Shown here piece after piece: positions 8,094 to 17,701 of a DNA stretch of 64,000 nucleotides; within the stretch, counting starts at the first letter, position 1; each line of letters starts with the position of its first letter. Both the position numbers and the translations under genes were made by a program. The stretch spans positions 3,968,001 through 4,032,000 of the forward strand of contig NZ_CP073766.1 of assembly GCF_018255755.1 (NCBI RefSeq). Reading direction: 5' to 3'. The notes under the pieces were generated by a model. It made no database searches. It saw nothing but the letters and a program-made list of their open reading frames with translations, and was not told where the DNA came from. The stretch is from Chitinophaga sp. HK235. GTDB lineage: Bacteria > Bacteroidota > Bacteroidia > Chitinophagales > Chitinophagaceae.

Positions 8094-8407
8094 ACCTCCC
8101 AAACTACCAACATTAACCGTACCTGAAATACTATTTCAGTTCCGTGGCTTATACTTGTATACACAGCAAAATAGCGTATCGGGCTGTGTTACCCTGTAAT
8201 GATTGCCCTCAAAAAAACAAGCGTTCCTGTAGGAGGAACAGCTTGCGAAAAACCATTATAATATGCCAGCTTTCAAGTCCACCACTATTCATTTGCATGT
8301 ACGGGGAGCACCCCCGCATTTTCTGATGCCCCATAACGACTTACCCCGAACGGACAAGATACTTACAGCCCTCAAATAACTATTCACTCAACAATCTCTG
8401 TTATCTC
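8094..8407. other. 314-base intergenic stretch
   Basis: No convincing gene. It contains two hairpins: ACACAGC/GCTGTGT (8161-8167 with 8183-8189) and a longer one with one bulged A (8219-8228 with 8234-8244). Neither has a T run, so they are not clear terminators. The small open frame at 8144-8326 has an atypical composition and no known motif. Confidence 0.5.
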
Positions 8408-10009
8408 ATGCAAAAGAAAGCTATTATCATTGGCGCAGGGCCCGCTGGCCTCACCGCTGCCTATGAACTACTCCAGCGCACTGATATAATACCGGTAATA
8501 CTGGAAAAAAGCACAGACATAGGTGGCATCTCCAAAACAGTCAATTATAAAGGTAACCGTATCGATATCGGAGGCCATCGTTTCTTCTCCAAATCAGACC
8601 GCGTGATGGACTGGTGGATGACCGTGATGCCACTCGACAAAGAGGCTGCTGAAATATTCACCATCAGCTACCAACAGAAAACAAGGGAAGTAAAAGTCCC
8701 CAAAAAAGAAACAGAGACAGACACCCTCGTAGCCGAAAATCCTGACCTCATCATGCTGGTCAGGAAACGCCTCTCCCGGATCTACTTCCTGAAAAAATTC
8801 TTTACCTATCCCATTCAGTTGTCAATAGACACGTTGCGCAAACTCGGTATCATGACCACCATCAAAATCATGATCTCCTATCTGTATGCCCAACTCTTCC
8901 CCAGGAAAAATGAAAAAACCCTGGAAGACTTTATGATCAACCGCTTTGGGAAAACATTATATCTGCTCTTCTTTAAACATTATACAGAAAAAGTGTGGGG
9001 CGTGCCCTGCAACGAAATATCCGCCGAATGGGGTGCACAACGTATCAAAGGTATCTCCATCGGCAAAGCCATTGCCCATGCGGCCAAATCAGCCTGGAAT
9101 GCCAGCAAACCGAAAGACATCAAACAAAAAAATGTTGAAACAAGTCTCATAGAACAATTCCTCTATCCCAAACACGGCCCCGGCCAACTATGGGAAGAAG
9201 TAGCCCGGCAGGTCACCGCACAGGGAGCTACCATCCTCATGCAGCACGATGTAACCAACATCATCGCCACCGGCGACCGCATCACCGCCATCGAAACGGT
9301 AGACAGAACCACCGGTGAAAAAACACTGCTCGAAGGAGACTACTTCTTCTCCACCATGCCCGTACAGGAACTGGTGGCCGGCCTTAAAACCGATGTGCCC
9401 GCCAACGTCAGGGAAGTAGCAGCCGGACTGCTATACCGCGACTTCATCACCATCGGTATCCTGCTCAAAAACCTCAGCTTCGAAAACGCAAAAACAAAAA
9501 CCCACGCCCCCATCACCCTCCAGGACACCTGGATCTATATCCAGGAAAAAGATGTGAAAGTAGGCCGCCTCCAGCTCTTCAACAACTGGAGCCCCTACAT
9601 GGTGAAAGATCCTGATACCACCTGGGTAGGCATGGAATACTTCTGTAATAAAGGAGATGATTTCTGGGCGCTGAGTGATACCGAAATCAGGGAAACAGCC
9701 ATACACGAACTCTGTAAAATAGGGCTCGCCAGAAAAGAAGATGTACTCGATGCTACCGTGCTCCGGATGGAAAAAACCTATCCCGCCTACTTCGGCACCT
9801 ACGACCGGTTCGACGAAATACGCAACTATCTGGACTCCTTTGGTAACCTCTTCCTCGTTGGCCGCAACGGCATGCATAAATACAACAACTCAGACCATTC
9901 TATGCTTACCGCCATGGTAGCGGTAGACAACATCGCCGCCGGTATTACCACCAAAAACAATATCTGGTCTATCAATACCGAACAGGAATATCACGAAGAG
10001 AAAAAATAA
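8408..10009 (+). CDS. NAD(P)/FAD-dependent oxidoreductase (amine oxidase/UGM-like fold)
   Basis: A 533-residue flavoprotein. The Rossmann motif AIIIGAGPAGLTAAYELL lies at residues 5-22 and the second dinucleotide-contact strand VILEKSTDIGGISKT at about 31-45, followed by the GGHRFFSKSD motif seen in UDP-galactopyranose-mutase-like and protoporphyrinogen-oxidase-like proteins. Near the end, NLFLVGRNGMHKYNNSDHSM is the usual C-terminal FAD-contact segment. Proteins of this type often lie in polysaccharide or cell-surface sugar loci, but no sugar genes adjoin it here, so its substrate is unknown. It is a single gene closed by a strong terminator. Confidence 0.85.
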   Translation: MQKKAIIIGAGPAGLTAAYELLQRTDIIPVILEKSTDIGGISKTVNYKGNRIDIGGHRFFSKSDRVMDWWMTVMPLDKEAAEIFTISYQQKTREVKVPKKETETDTLVAENPDLIMLVRKRLSRIYFLKKFFTYPIQLSIDTLRKLGIMTTIKIMISYLYAQLFPRKNEKTLEDFMINRFGKTLYLLFFKHYTEKVWGVPCNEISAEWGAQRIKGISIGKAIAHAAKSAWNASKPKDIKQKNVETSLIEQFLYPKHGPGQLWEEVARQVTAQGATILMQHDVTNIIATGDRITAIETVDRTTGEKTLLEGDYFFSTMPVQELVAGLKTDVPANVREVAAGLLYRDFITIGILLKNLSFENAKTKTHAPITLQDTWIYIQEKDVKVGRLQLFNNWSPYMVKDPDTTWVGMEYFCNKGDDFWALSDTEIRETAIHELCKIGLARKEDVLDATVLRMEKTYPAYFGTYDRFDEIRNYLDSFGNLFLVGRNGMHKYNNSDHSMLTAMVAVDNIAAGITTKNNIWSINTEQEYHEEKK

Positions 10010-10024
10010 CAATAATACTATAAG

Positions 10025-10069
10025 AAAAAGCGAAGATAGCATGCATGCCGCTGCTATCTTCGCTTTTTT
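10025..10069 (+). terminator. Terminator after the FAD oxidoreductase
   Basis: A 16-bp stem (10025-10040 with 10053-10068) with a 12-nt loop, ending in a run of six T. Confidence 0.82.
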
Positions 10070-10167
10070 ACCGCAATCTGTAATTGATAAATTTGTAATT
10101 CTAAAAGTATCCCTATATTTATCATAGCATCAACCAGAACACAGAGCCATATACAGTCTATTTCACT

Positions 10168-10758
10168 TTGGAGAAAACGTATTTAAATAGTGAACCTGAT
10201 TTACTCTTACTAGTATCTCAAGGCGATGAAGCCGCCTTTGCCCGGCTTTTTTATACTTACCATCAGCGACTGGGCGCTTTTGTGTTTCAGCTTACAGGCT
10301 CCATCACCATGGCGGAAGAAATAGTACAGGAAGTATTTATCAGAATATGGGAAAAAAGAGAGAAACTGAGTCAGGTTCATCACTTTCATCCCTATCTCTA
10401 TATGGTGGCCAAAAATTACACCTTCTCCTTTCTGAAAAAACTGGGACGGGAACTGGAACATAAACAACAATGGGAACTGACACTCTCCGCCAGCACCGAC
10501 AATCCTTATGAAGAAAGTACCGATGCCTGTTTCCGCCGGATCATTGACCAGGCTGTAGCCGAACTGCCAGCCCAACGGCAGAAGGTTTATCTGCTCAGCC
10601 GCGACGAAGGTTTAAGACAGGCCGAAATAGCAGAACGGATGGCTATTTCCAGGGAAACAGTCAAAAAACACATGGTACTGGCCCTGCGCGCTATCCGCAG
10701 CTATGCACTCACCCACCCTGAAAGCAACCTTTTGTTTTTTTTCCTGCTGCTCAAATAA
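10168..10758 (+). CDS. ECF RNA polymerase sigma factor (SusC/FecR-type locus)
   Basis: A 196-residue ECF sigma factor beginning at a TTG codon; no in-frame ATG lies near. Region 2 includes DEAAFARLFYTYHQRL and the -10-binding segment MAEEIVQEVFIRIWEKRE (about residues 48-65). Region 4 includes LPAQRQKVYLLSRDEGLRQAEIA and the recognition helix ISRETVKKHMVLALRAIR (about 158-175). In Bacteroidota such sigma factors are held by a FecR-type anti-sigma factor and drive the linked SusC/SusD genes when the outer-membrane transducer is loaded. The next three genes fit that scheme. A -7-like TAAATTTG lies at 10088-10095. Confidence 0.92.
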   Translation: MEKTYLNSEPDLLLLVSQGDEAAFARLFYTYHQRLGAFVFQLTGSITMAEEIVQEVFIRIWEKREKLSQVHHFHPYLYMVAKNYTFSFLKKLGRELEHKQQWELTLSASTDNPYEESTDACFRRIIDQAVAELPAQRQKVYLLSRDEGLRQAEIAERMAISRETVKKHMVLALRAIRSYALTHPESNLLFFFLLLK

Positions 10759-10827
10759 TTTTTTTTTAAAACTGATTACCTCTTTTTACCCCCTGCTGCT
10801 GTCTATATAGGTAGATGACCTTTGCTG

Positions 10828-11985
10828 ATGGACAATAACAGATTAAAATACCTGTTAAGCCGCTATGCCAGCCATGCCGCTACCGCCACCGAACTGGAGG
10901 AACTGAAAACATTCCTGAAAACGGAAGATCAGGATGCCCAGCTGGAATGGATGATAGAAGAAGCATGGATGCAGTCGGCCGAAGCAGAAGAAAATGTATT
11001 CGACACCCAGTCGGATGCTATCCTTGCACGTATCCTGCCCCTGCGAGCCGAAAGGCGTCCGGTTGCTAAAACGTTTTATTTTAAATCATGGGCCGCAGCC
11101 GTCCTCCTGCTGATAGCTGTCGGTGCCGCTTTCCTTTGGAAAAAACGACTACATCAGCCCGCTATCGCCACCACCCGGCATAAAATTATCCAACCCGGCA
11201 CAGACAAAGCCGTCCTGACCCTGGCCAACGGTGCCACCATCGAACTGGACAGCAATATGAACGGCCAGATCGCCCAGCAAGGCCCTGTAAGCCTGCAGAC
11301 CAATGCCGGCCAACTGGTCTATAAACAAAGTATGTCCGCCAACAGCACCATCAGCTGGAACACCCTCAGCACGCCCAAAGGCGGACAATACAGTCTCGTA
11401 CTACCCGATGGCTCACGGGTATGGCTAAACGCCGCTTCTTCCCTCAGATATCCCACCGCATTCACCGGGCCTAAAAGAACCGTCACCCTCACCGGCGAAG
11501 CCTATTTTGAAGTACAGCCCAATTCCGCCCAGCCATTTTTCGTAACCACCGGAAATACAGAAGTGGCCGTACTCGGAACCAACTTCAACATCATGGCCTA
11601 CGACAATGAAAACAGCATCAGCACAACCCTGCTGCAAGGATCCGTCAAAGTAAGCCAGCAGGCCGTCAACCATATACTCAAACCAGGACAACAGTCACGT
11701 ATCAACGAAAACGGGACCATGGAAGTCATCGACAATGCCGACACAGACCTCGCCATTGCCTGGAAAAATGGCCTCATCTCCTTCAAAAGCGCTGATATCC
11801 GTACCATCATGCGACAGATAGAAAGATGGTACAATATTGATGTCGTTTTTAAAGGAGACATTCCCACCAGAACATTCACAGGAGACATTCCCAGATCAGC
11901 CGACTTGTCTGCACTGTTACGCTTGCTCGAAATCAGCAGAATACATTTTAAACTGGAAAATGAACAACTGATTGTAATGCAATAA
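10828..11985 (+). CDS. FecR family anti-sigma factor
   Basis: The ATG at 10828 gives 385 residues; a TTG six bases upstream is less likely. An N-terminal cytoplasmic anti-sigma region (residues 1-80) is followed by one membrane helix (SWAAAVLLLIAVGAAFLW, about 88-105), the periplasmic FecR domain (STPKGGQYSLVLPDGSRVWL and FEVQPNSAQPFFVTTGNTEV) and a C-terminal DUF4974/STN-like domain with ISFKSADIRTIMRQIERWYN. It should bind the ECF sigma factor encoded just upstream and receive a signal from the STN domain of the downstream SusC-like transducer. The gap to the sigma gene is 69 bases, which suggests one operon. Confidence 0.93.
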   Translation: MDNNRLKYLLSRYASHAATATELEELKTFLKTEDQDAQLEWMIEEAWMQSAEAEENVFDTQSDAILARILPLRAERRPVAKTFYFKSWAAAVLLLIAVGAAFLWKKRLHQPAIATTRHKIIQPGTDKAVLTLANGATIELDSNMNGQIAQQGPVSLQTNAGQLVYKQSMSANSTISWNTLSTPKGGQYSLVLPDGSRVWLNAASSLRYPTAFTGPKRTVTLTGEAYFEVQPNSAQPFFVTTGNTEVAVLGTNFNIMAYDNENSISTTLLQGSVKVSQQAVNHILKPGQQSRINENGTMEVIDNADTDLAIAWKNGLISFKSADIRTIMRQIERWYNIDVVFKGDIPTRTFTGDIPRSADLSALLRLLEISRIHFKLENEQLIVMQ

Positions 11986-12080
11986 TCAACTTTAGCATCA
12001 TCATTTTATTACAGCCAAAATCAAAAACGAAAACATGCACAAAGGTCCCTAACAGCCTTCTACTGTTCCGGCATAAAAAA

Positions 12081-12106
12081 CCAGGAGCGCTCTCACCCGC
12101 CCCTGG
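12081..12106. other. Hairpin in the leader of the SusC gene
   Basis: CCAGG.GCG (12081-12089) pairs with CGC.CCTGG (12098-12106) with one A-C mismatch and an 8-nt loop, in the 188-base gap between the anti-sigma and SusC genes. There is no T run. It could protect or attenuate the downstream message. Confidence 0.35.
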
Positions 12107-12173
12107 CCAAATGTCTGAGTCAGTATGACACATCTCCGTATCAAACTATTCTAAACTCAAACTTCCCAAATGT

Positions 12174-15100
12174 ATGAAATATCATTGTCATGCAAAGGCC
12201 TCTCGCGTGCCTGGGCTACTCTCAACTATTCTTGATCGCTCACTCATCCGCAGAAAATCAGGTGTCCATCTGACAATCAAAAAAAGATTGATTATGCAAC
12301 TCAAAATAGTAACACTGTTACTGACAGTCGCCTGCCTGCAAATCAGTGCCAGGTCTATGTCCCAGCAGATCACCCTTTCCCGCAAACATGCACCGCTACT
12401 GAGCGTCTTCGAAGACATCAGAAAACAGTCGGGGTATAACTTCTGGTACGAAGACATGCTGCTGAAAAAAAGCAGACCGGTGGATATACACATCGAAAAT
12501 GCTTCACTTGAACAGGTACTGTCTGTATTATTCAAAGAACAACCTTTCAGCTACGAGATCATCGGTAAAGTGATCGCCCTGAAGGAAAAAGAAAAAGCTG
12601 AAAAACTCAGCTCATTGTCCGCTATAACGGAGCAGGATAAACGAAAAGTTACCGGTGTGGTAAAAGACAGCACCGGCACCCCTGTACCAGGCGTTACCTA
12701 CCTGGTAAAAGGCACCAAAATCGGTGGTGCCACCGATGCTTCCGGCCGCTTCAGCCTTGAAGTGCCGCAAGGCAACGTGGTACTGGTGTTTTCCTCTATC
12801 GGCTTCCAGCCCACCACCGTTACCGTAGGTAGCTCCAACACCGTCTCCGTAATCATGCAGGCCGCCTCCAACGGCCTTAATGAAATGGTGGTGACAGCCC
12901 TCGGTATCAAACGCCCCAAAGGCACACTGGGCTATGCGATCAGCACCATCAAAGGGGAAGAACTCACCAAAGCCGGTGCTACCATGAACCCATTCCTCGC
13001 CCTCTACGGTAAAGCTGCCGGCGTAGGCGTGAACATGGGGGCCGCTGGTCCGCAGGGAGGTATCAAAATCAACATCCGCGGCGCTGCCAGTATGAACCCC
13101 GACCAGAACATCCGTCCGATGTTTGTGGTAGACGGTGTTATCCTCAGCGACCGTAAAACATCCATCGGCGGTACTACAGGACAGGGCTTCGACTATGGCG
13201 CCGGTATCAACGATATCAACCCGGCCGATATCGAATCAATGGTCATCCTCAAAGGCGCGAAAGCAACCGTACTGTATGGCAGTGATGCAGCCAATGGTGT
13301 GGTACTCATCACCACCAAAAGCGGTCGTAATACCACCGGCATGGGCATGACAGGTTCTATCCAATATACTGCAGAACAACCAGTATCTTACCTGAAACTG
13401 CAAAACCAGTACGGCCTCGGTGATAATATTTACGATACCACCTATGCTACTGTCAACGGTAAACAAGTCCGTACCATCCCCAACAGACGTTTCAGCTTCG
13501 GTCCTAAATTCGACGGCGCTGATGCTATGTTCTATGACAGTGCTATGGTTAAAAATTCACCGCACAACAACAACTTCCTGTCCCTCTTCAAGACCGGACA
13601 CTCTACCACCGGCAACGTAGCCATCGCCGGCAGCAACGATAAAGGCAGTGTCCGCGCTTCCTATACCAACTACTACTATAAGGATATCAGCGGCGATAAC
13701 TCCTGGCAGAAAAGAAATACCTTCAGCTTCAATGGTAACATCAAAGCCTCCGACCTCGCCAGCTTCGAAGTGATATCCAACATCTACAACATTACCAGCA
13801 TGAACCGCCGCGGTTCAAACGACGGTTCCGTAGCATGGGGTCTGCCACTGGATTACGACTATAACCGCATCTTCCCATTCTATACCGACCAGACAGGTTA
13901 TAAACGCGACCTCTCCAATGCAGGCGTACCTACTGCTTTCTCCAACCTCGGCGGATTCCTCTGGGACCGTTCCCAAAACTCCCTGAAGGATGACAAGGTA
14001 CATATGATCACCTCTGTCAAAGCTACCCTCAACTTTACCAAACACCTCTTCCTCGTAGGTCAGGCTGGTCTGGACTATGATAATACCACCTATACCACCG
14101 AAAAAAGTGTGACCAGAGTATTACCCAGCGTAGCTGGTGGTGGTTTTGGCGTAGCCAAGGAAAATGCTACGGTACAAACCTATCAGGCGTTGTTGAACTA
14201 CAACCGCTCCTTCATGGCCGACAGACTGCACCTCTTCGCTTATACCGGTGGCGCCTACCGCTTACGCTCCTCCGATTATATCGGTAGCAACGTCGTTGGT
14301 GGCCTCAACTTCGCAGACCTCTACTCTTTCAACAATGAAGCGGGTACTGCTTCTGCTGCTAATCTGGATAAGATCAGAAACTTCAGAAGAGGCAATGATG
14401 TGCTCTATAGCTGGTTAGCATCTGCCTCTCTCTCCTGGAAAAGTGAACTGACCCTTGAAATGCAGGGCCGCATGGACTGGAACTCTACCCTGCCTCCGGC
14501 AAATAACAGATATTTCTACCCGGGTGTAGCCCTCAACTGGAACTATACCGAACGTTTCACCGTACCTGGTATGAACAGTGGTACACTGCGCCTGTCATGG
14601 GCCGACGTAGGTAACGGTACCAACCGTTACTTCGCCAACAACCTGTACAGCTTCACCCGCCTGTCCGGCACCACTGCGCTCTCTATCACACCGCCCGAAG
14701 CCATCCTTCCCGGTGCCCTCAAACCCGAGCGCAAAAGAGAATTCGAAATCGGTATCAACAACTCTTTCTTCAGGAATAACCGCCTGACCATCGACTTCTC
14801 TGCGTATAGCAATCACCGTTATAACCAGATCTTTAACCTCCCGATCTCTCCCGCCTCCAGCTCCTCAGGGCTGAAAATAAACGTAGGCGATGTGAAGGCA
14901 TGGGGCCTCGAACTGGGTCTTACCGGTACACCGCTCATGGGTAAAAACTACAGATGGGATATCACCCTCAACGCCGCCAGCCAGGGTTCTAAAGTCGTAA
15001 AACTCTATCCCGGCGTTGTCAACAATCCCATCTCCAACCTGATCAACGGCTCCGCTGCATCTATCCATGCAGATGAAGGACGCCCCTATGGTGATATTAT

Positions 15101-15845
15101 GATGTACGACTACCTCCGTGACGATGCCGGTACCAAAATTGTCGGCTCTAACGGTATGTATTCACTCAACAACCAGAAAACAATCGCTGCCGGTAACATC
15201 ATGCCTAAATTTTATGGTGGTATCATCTCCGATTTTAATTACAAAAACCTCAACCTCCGCATAGGTCTCGACTATAAATCCGGCGGTACCATCTTCTCCT
15301 ATACCAACAACCGCCTTACCGGTGTAGGTCAGCTGGAAAGCACCCTGCAATACAGAGATGAAGCACATGGCGGCCTCGCCTATTACCTCGATGCCAGCGG
15401 CAATCAGGTAGCCTGGCAGCATAACAATCCCGCTCCTGCTGCCTCCCGCGACGGTAAAGTATATCACGACGGTATCATCCTGCCGGGCGTAATGCAGGAT
15501 GCCAGTGGTAAATCCGTGCCCAACACCCAGATGACCAATGCTTCCTCCTACTACATGAGCTATGCCAACGACCTGGCCACCTCTTTCCCGCCAGACCGTT
15601 TGTATAAAAACAACTACGTGAAAATGAGGGAAGTAGCCCTGTCATATGAAGTACCACGCAACCTGGTAAAACGTATGAAGCTGCAGCGTCTTACGCTGAC
15701 CGCAGCAGCCCGTAACCTGTTTTACCTCTACAAATCCATTCCTAACATAGATCCTGAAGGTGCACTGGGTGCCGATACCTACGTGGAAAATACTATCTAC
15801 CCAACCCAGCGGACCTACTCCTTAGGGCTGAATGTAGCTTTCTAA
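12174..15845 (+). CDS. SusC/RagA family TonB-dependent transducer with STN domain
   Basis: A 1223-residue outer-membrane receptor. The signal sequence MQLKIVTLLLTVACLQISA begins at residue 41, so the ATG at 12294 is a possible true start; an extended basic N-terminus is common in Chitinophaga-type receptors. Next come an STN signalling domain (ITLSRKHAPLLSVFEDIRKQ to about residue 140), a carboxypeptidase-regulatory-like fold (VTGVVKDSTGTPVPGVTYLV), the plug with INIRGAASMNPDQNIRPMF and VDGVI..I.P.DIESMVILKG, and the barrel ending TYSLGLNVAF. It would import a large ligand across the outer membrane with TonB energy and report occupancy to the FecR protein. SusD is encoded 18 bases downstream. 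The substrate is not evident. Confidence 0.95.
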   Translation: MKYHCHAKASRVPGLLSTILDRSLIRRKSGVHLTIKKRLIMQLKIVTLLLTVACLQISARSMSQQITLSRKHAPLLSVFEDIRKQSGYNFWYEDMLLKKSRPVDIHIENASLEQVLSVLFKEQPFSYEIIGKVIALKEKEKAEKLSSLSAITEQDKRKVTGVVKDSTGTPVPGVTYLVKGTKIGGATDASGRFSLEVPQGNVVLVFSSIGFQPTTVTVGSSNTVSVIMQAASNGLNEMVVTALGIKRPKGTLGYAISTIKGEELTKAGATMNPFLALYGKAAGVGVNMGAAGPQGGIKINIRGAASMNPDQNIRPMFVVDGVILSDRKTSIGGTTGQGFDYGAGINDINPADIESMVILKGAKATVLYGSDAANGVVLITTKSGRNTTGMGMTGSIQYTAEQPVSYLKLQNQYGLGDNIYDTTYATVNGKQVRTIPNRRFSFGPKFDGADAMFYDSAMVKNSPHNNNFLSLFKTGHSTTGNVAIAGSNDKGSVRASYTNYYYKDISGDNSWQKRNTFSFNGNIKASDLASFEVISNIYNITSMNRRGSNDGSVAWGLPLDYDYNRIFPFYTDQTGYKRDLSNAGVPTAFSNLGGFLWDRSQNSLKDDKVHMITSVKATLNFTKHLFLVGQAGLDYDNTTYTTEKSVTRVLPSVAGGGFGVAKENATVQTYQALLNYNRSFMADRLHLFAYTGGAYRLRSSDYIGSNVVGGLNFADLYSFNNEAGTASAANLDKIRNFRRGNDVLYSWLASASLSWKSELTLEMQGRMDWNSTLPPANNRYFYPGVALNWNYTERFTVPGMNSGTLRLSWADVGNGTNRYFANNLYSFTRLSGTTALSITPPEAILPGALKPERKREFEIGINNSFFRNNRLTIDFSAYSNHRYNQIFNLPISPASSSSGLKINVGDVKAWGLELGLTGTPLMGKNYRWDITLNAASQGSKVVKLYPGVVNNPISNLINGSAASIHADEGRPYGDIMMYDYLRDDAGTKIVGSNGMYSLNNQKTIAAGNIMPKFYGGIISDFNYKNLNLRIGLDYKSGGTIFSYTNNRLTGVGQLESTLQYRDEAHGGLAYYLDASGNQVAWQHNNPAPAASRDGKVYHDGIILPGVMQDASGKSVPNTQMTNASSYYMSYANDLATSFPPDRLYKNNYVKMREVALSYEVPRNLVKRMKLQRLTLTAAARNLFYLYKSIPNIDPEGALGADTYVENTIYPTQRTYSLGLNVAF

Positions 15846-15863
15846 CGATTTAAATGGACAAAC

Positions 15864-17603
15864 ATGAAAAAATCATACTTATATATAGCACTGATGGCCT
15901 TCACTGGTCTCACCGCCTGCAAAAAAGATGTGGAGAGCAGATTTTATGATCCGGACAAGCTCAATGCCAACGTTACCGATGTCATCCCCGGCCTGTTCAC
16001 ACAACTGATCACCAACAACAAAATTTTTGTACAGGACTACGGAGAATGGTATTACCTGATGAACCCCGGTACCGGTATCACCGGCTACGAACAGGTAGCT
16101 CAGCGTTATGTTTCTTACCGGTACGACTGGTTCAGCAGCTACAACGATCTGGTAAGCGGCAACGGCTTTGATGATACACCGATCTCCCAACAGTCTTTCT
16201 TCGAAAACAGTTACACCAAACTGAAAAACTACGAAGTGATCAAAGACTCTGTAGACCTCAGGTCCGGACAACTGAAAGCCGATGGAGACGTATACCTTAA
16301 ACTGGCCACTTTTGTAAAGCTGTACCAATGCGGCAAACTGGTGGACTTCTTCAATTCCATCCCCTACTTTGATGCCTTCCAGGGCGTAAAAGGCGGCACA
16401 GAACATCTCTTCCCAAAATATGATGATGCGAAACAGGTATATGTATCTATCATCAAAGACCTGGGAACACTGGTAAATGATCTGCCCAATGCCTACAATC
16501 AGATGTCTGACCCGGCAAAAACTATTTTCCGTCAGCAGGACTATGCATTTAAAGGCGATATCAACAAATGGATCGCTTTTATCAACTTCACCCGCCTGAA
16601 ACTGCTGGTGCGCATGGCTGGTGTAGACGAAACTTTTGCTAAACCACTGATCCAGGAAGCACTGGGCAAACCCTTGCCTGCCGCAGATCTGAACTGGGCA
16701 ATGTGGTATAAGATAGATGTACTGGGCGGAGGCACCTGGCAGCGTGGCCTTTATGAAAACACCTACGCATCCTTCATTCCCAACATCATCATGAAGCGGT
16801 TGAACTATGGTGACTCTACCTATCAGCCAGGTATCGATGATCCGCGCCTGCCCGTACTGGCCATGCCTACCAAGTATAAAGACTATCGTGGCGTTTCTGC
16901 CAATATAGAAGAGCAGACCGCACTTTATAACAGCGGCCAGAAGTATTATGCGTATGCAGATAATATTAAACTCAGCCTTGAACGGAATGCCAAATCCACC
17001 TACAACCATGCTACTTTCCACCGCAATGAAAACATGCCGGTGTACATGGTTTCACAAGGTGAAGTGGATCTCCTGCTCGCTGAGATCGCATTAAAAAATC
17101 TGGGGAATACCGGCAAAGCTGCGGAAGAACATATCAAGGATGAAGTAGTACACTCCATCAATTTCTGGTATACCATCAACCAGCTCAGCACCTACGAAAG
17201 AGGTACCATCGATTCTCTCCTGTATCCCAACAGACCAACCGGCGCTGTTATCGATGCCTGGGGAGAAAAGATCAAAGCTCAGTTCCTGGCTGCGGCTACA
17301 CTGGATGATAAAATGGAAATTCTCATGCAGCAGAAATACATCCACCTCAATCTGCTGCAACCATACGAACTGTGGGCCGAACTGAGAAGAACCCGGCACC
17401 CTAAGCTCGAACCATTCACCTGGCATAGCTCCGTATGGAAACCCATGCCGGAAAGAGTACACTACCCTACTATAGAACTCACCAACAACCCGGACAACTT
17501 CTCCAAAGTAGCCGGAGAAAACAATACCACCTCCCCCATCTTCTGGGTACCAGCGGATAAGAGAGGAGTATTGCCTTACTGGGATAACTATAACTATCAA
17601 TAG
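15864..17603 (+). CDS. SusD/RagB family nutrient-binding lipoprotein
   Basis: A 579-residue lipoprotein: signal peptide MKKSYLYIALMAFTGLTAC with the lipobox cysteine at residue 19, followed by KKD, as usual for surface-exposed Bacteroidota lipoproteins. The body has TPR-like helices and the segments FQGVKGGTEHLFPKYDDAKQ and LLQPYELWAELRRTRHPKLE, which match the SusD-like group 2 proteins I know. It should lie over the mouth of the SusC barrel encoded 18 bases upstream and capture its ligand. No glycoside hydrolase, peptidase or sulfatase gene follows, so the locus gives no hint of the substrate. A bidirectional terminator closes the transcript. Confidence 0.93.
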   Translation: MKKSYLYIALMAFTGLTACKKDVESRFYDPDKLNANVTDVIPGLFTQLITNNKIFVQDYGEWYYLMNPGTGITGYEQVAQRYVSYRYDWFSSYNDLVSGNGFDDTPISQQSFFENSYTKLKNYEVIKDSVDLRSGQLKADGDVYLKLATFVKLYQCGKLVDFFNSIPYFDAFQGVKGGTEHLFPKYDDAKQVYVSIIKDLGTLVNDLPNAYNQMSDPAKTIFRQQDYAFKGDINKWIAFINFTRLKLLVRMAGVDETFAKPLIQEALGKPLPAADLNWAMWYKIDVLGGGTWQRGLYENTYASFIPNIIMKRLNYGDSTYQPGIDDPRLPVLAMPTKYKDYRGVSANIEEQTALYNSGQKYYAYADNIKLSLERNAKSTYNHATFHRNENMPVYMVSQGEVDLLLAEIALKNLGNTGKAAEEHIKDEVVHSINFWYTINQLSTYERGTIDSLLYPNRPTGAVIDAWGEKIKAQFLAAATLDDKMEILMQQKYIHLNLLQPYELWAELRRTRHPKLEPFTWHSSVWKPMPERVHYPTIELTNNPDNFSKVAGENNTTSPIFWVPADKRGVLPYWDNYNYQ

Positions 17604-17635
17604 TAGGAAGATTGATATAGAAGAATAATACAAAT

Positions 17636-17677
17636 AAAAAACACCCATTGACATCAAAATCAATGGGTGTTTTTTTA
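17636..17677. terminator. Bidirectional terminator between SusD and GAPDH genes
   Basis: A perfect 16-bp stem (17636-17651 with 17660-17675), loop CATCAAAA, flanked by A and T runs on opposite sides. It serves both converging genes. Confidence 0.85.
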
Positions 17678-17701
17678 TCAAAAAATATTATCAATCCGCT
17701 C

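Noticed and set aside
7233..8102. Long minus-strand open frame opposite the secreted propeller-like gene
   Set aside because: It mirrors the plus-strand gene in another frame; only the plus-strand product has a signal peptide and family-like strands, and the GC-rich third positions fit the plus strand.
8144..8326. 60-codon open frame in the 8.1-8.4 kb gap
   Set aside because: Atypical cysteine- and arginine-rich composition, crosses two hairpins and has no family features.
15879..17021. 380-codon minus-strand open frame inside the SusD gene
   Set aside because: Antisense shadow of a clear SusD lipoprotein gene, without any known motif.
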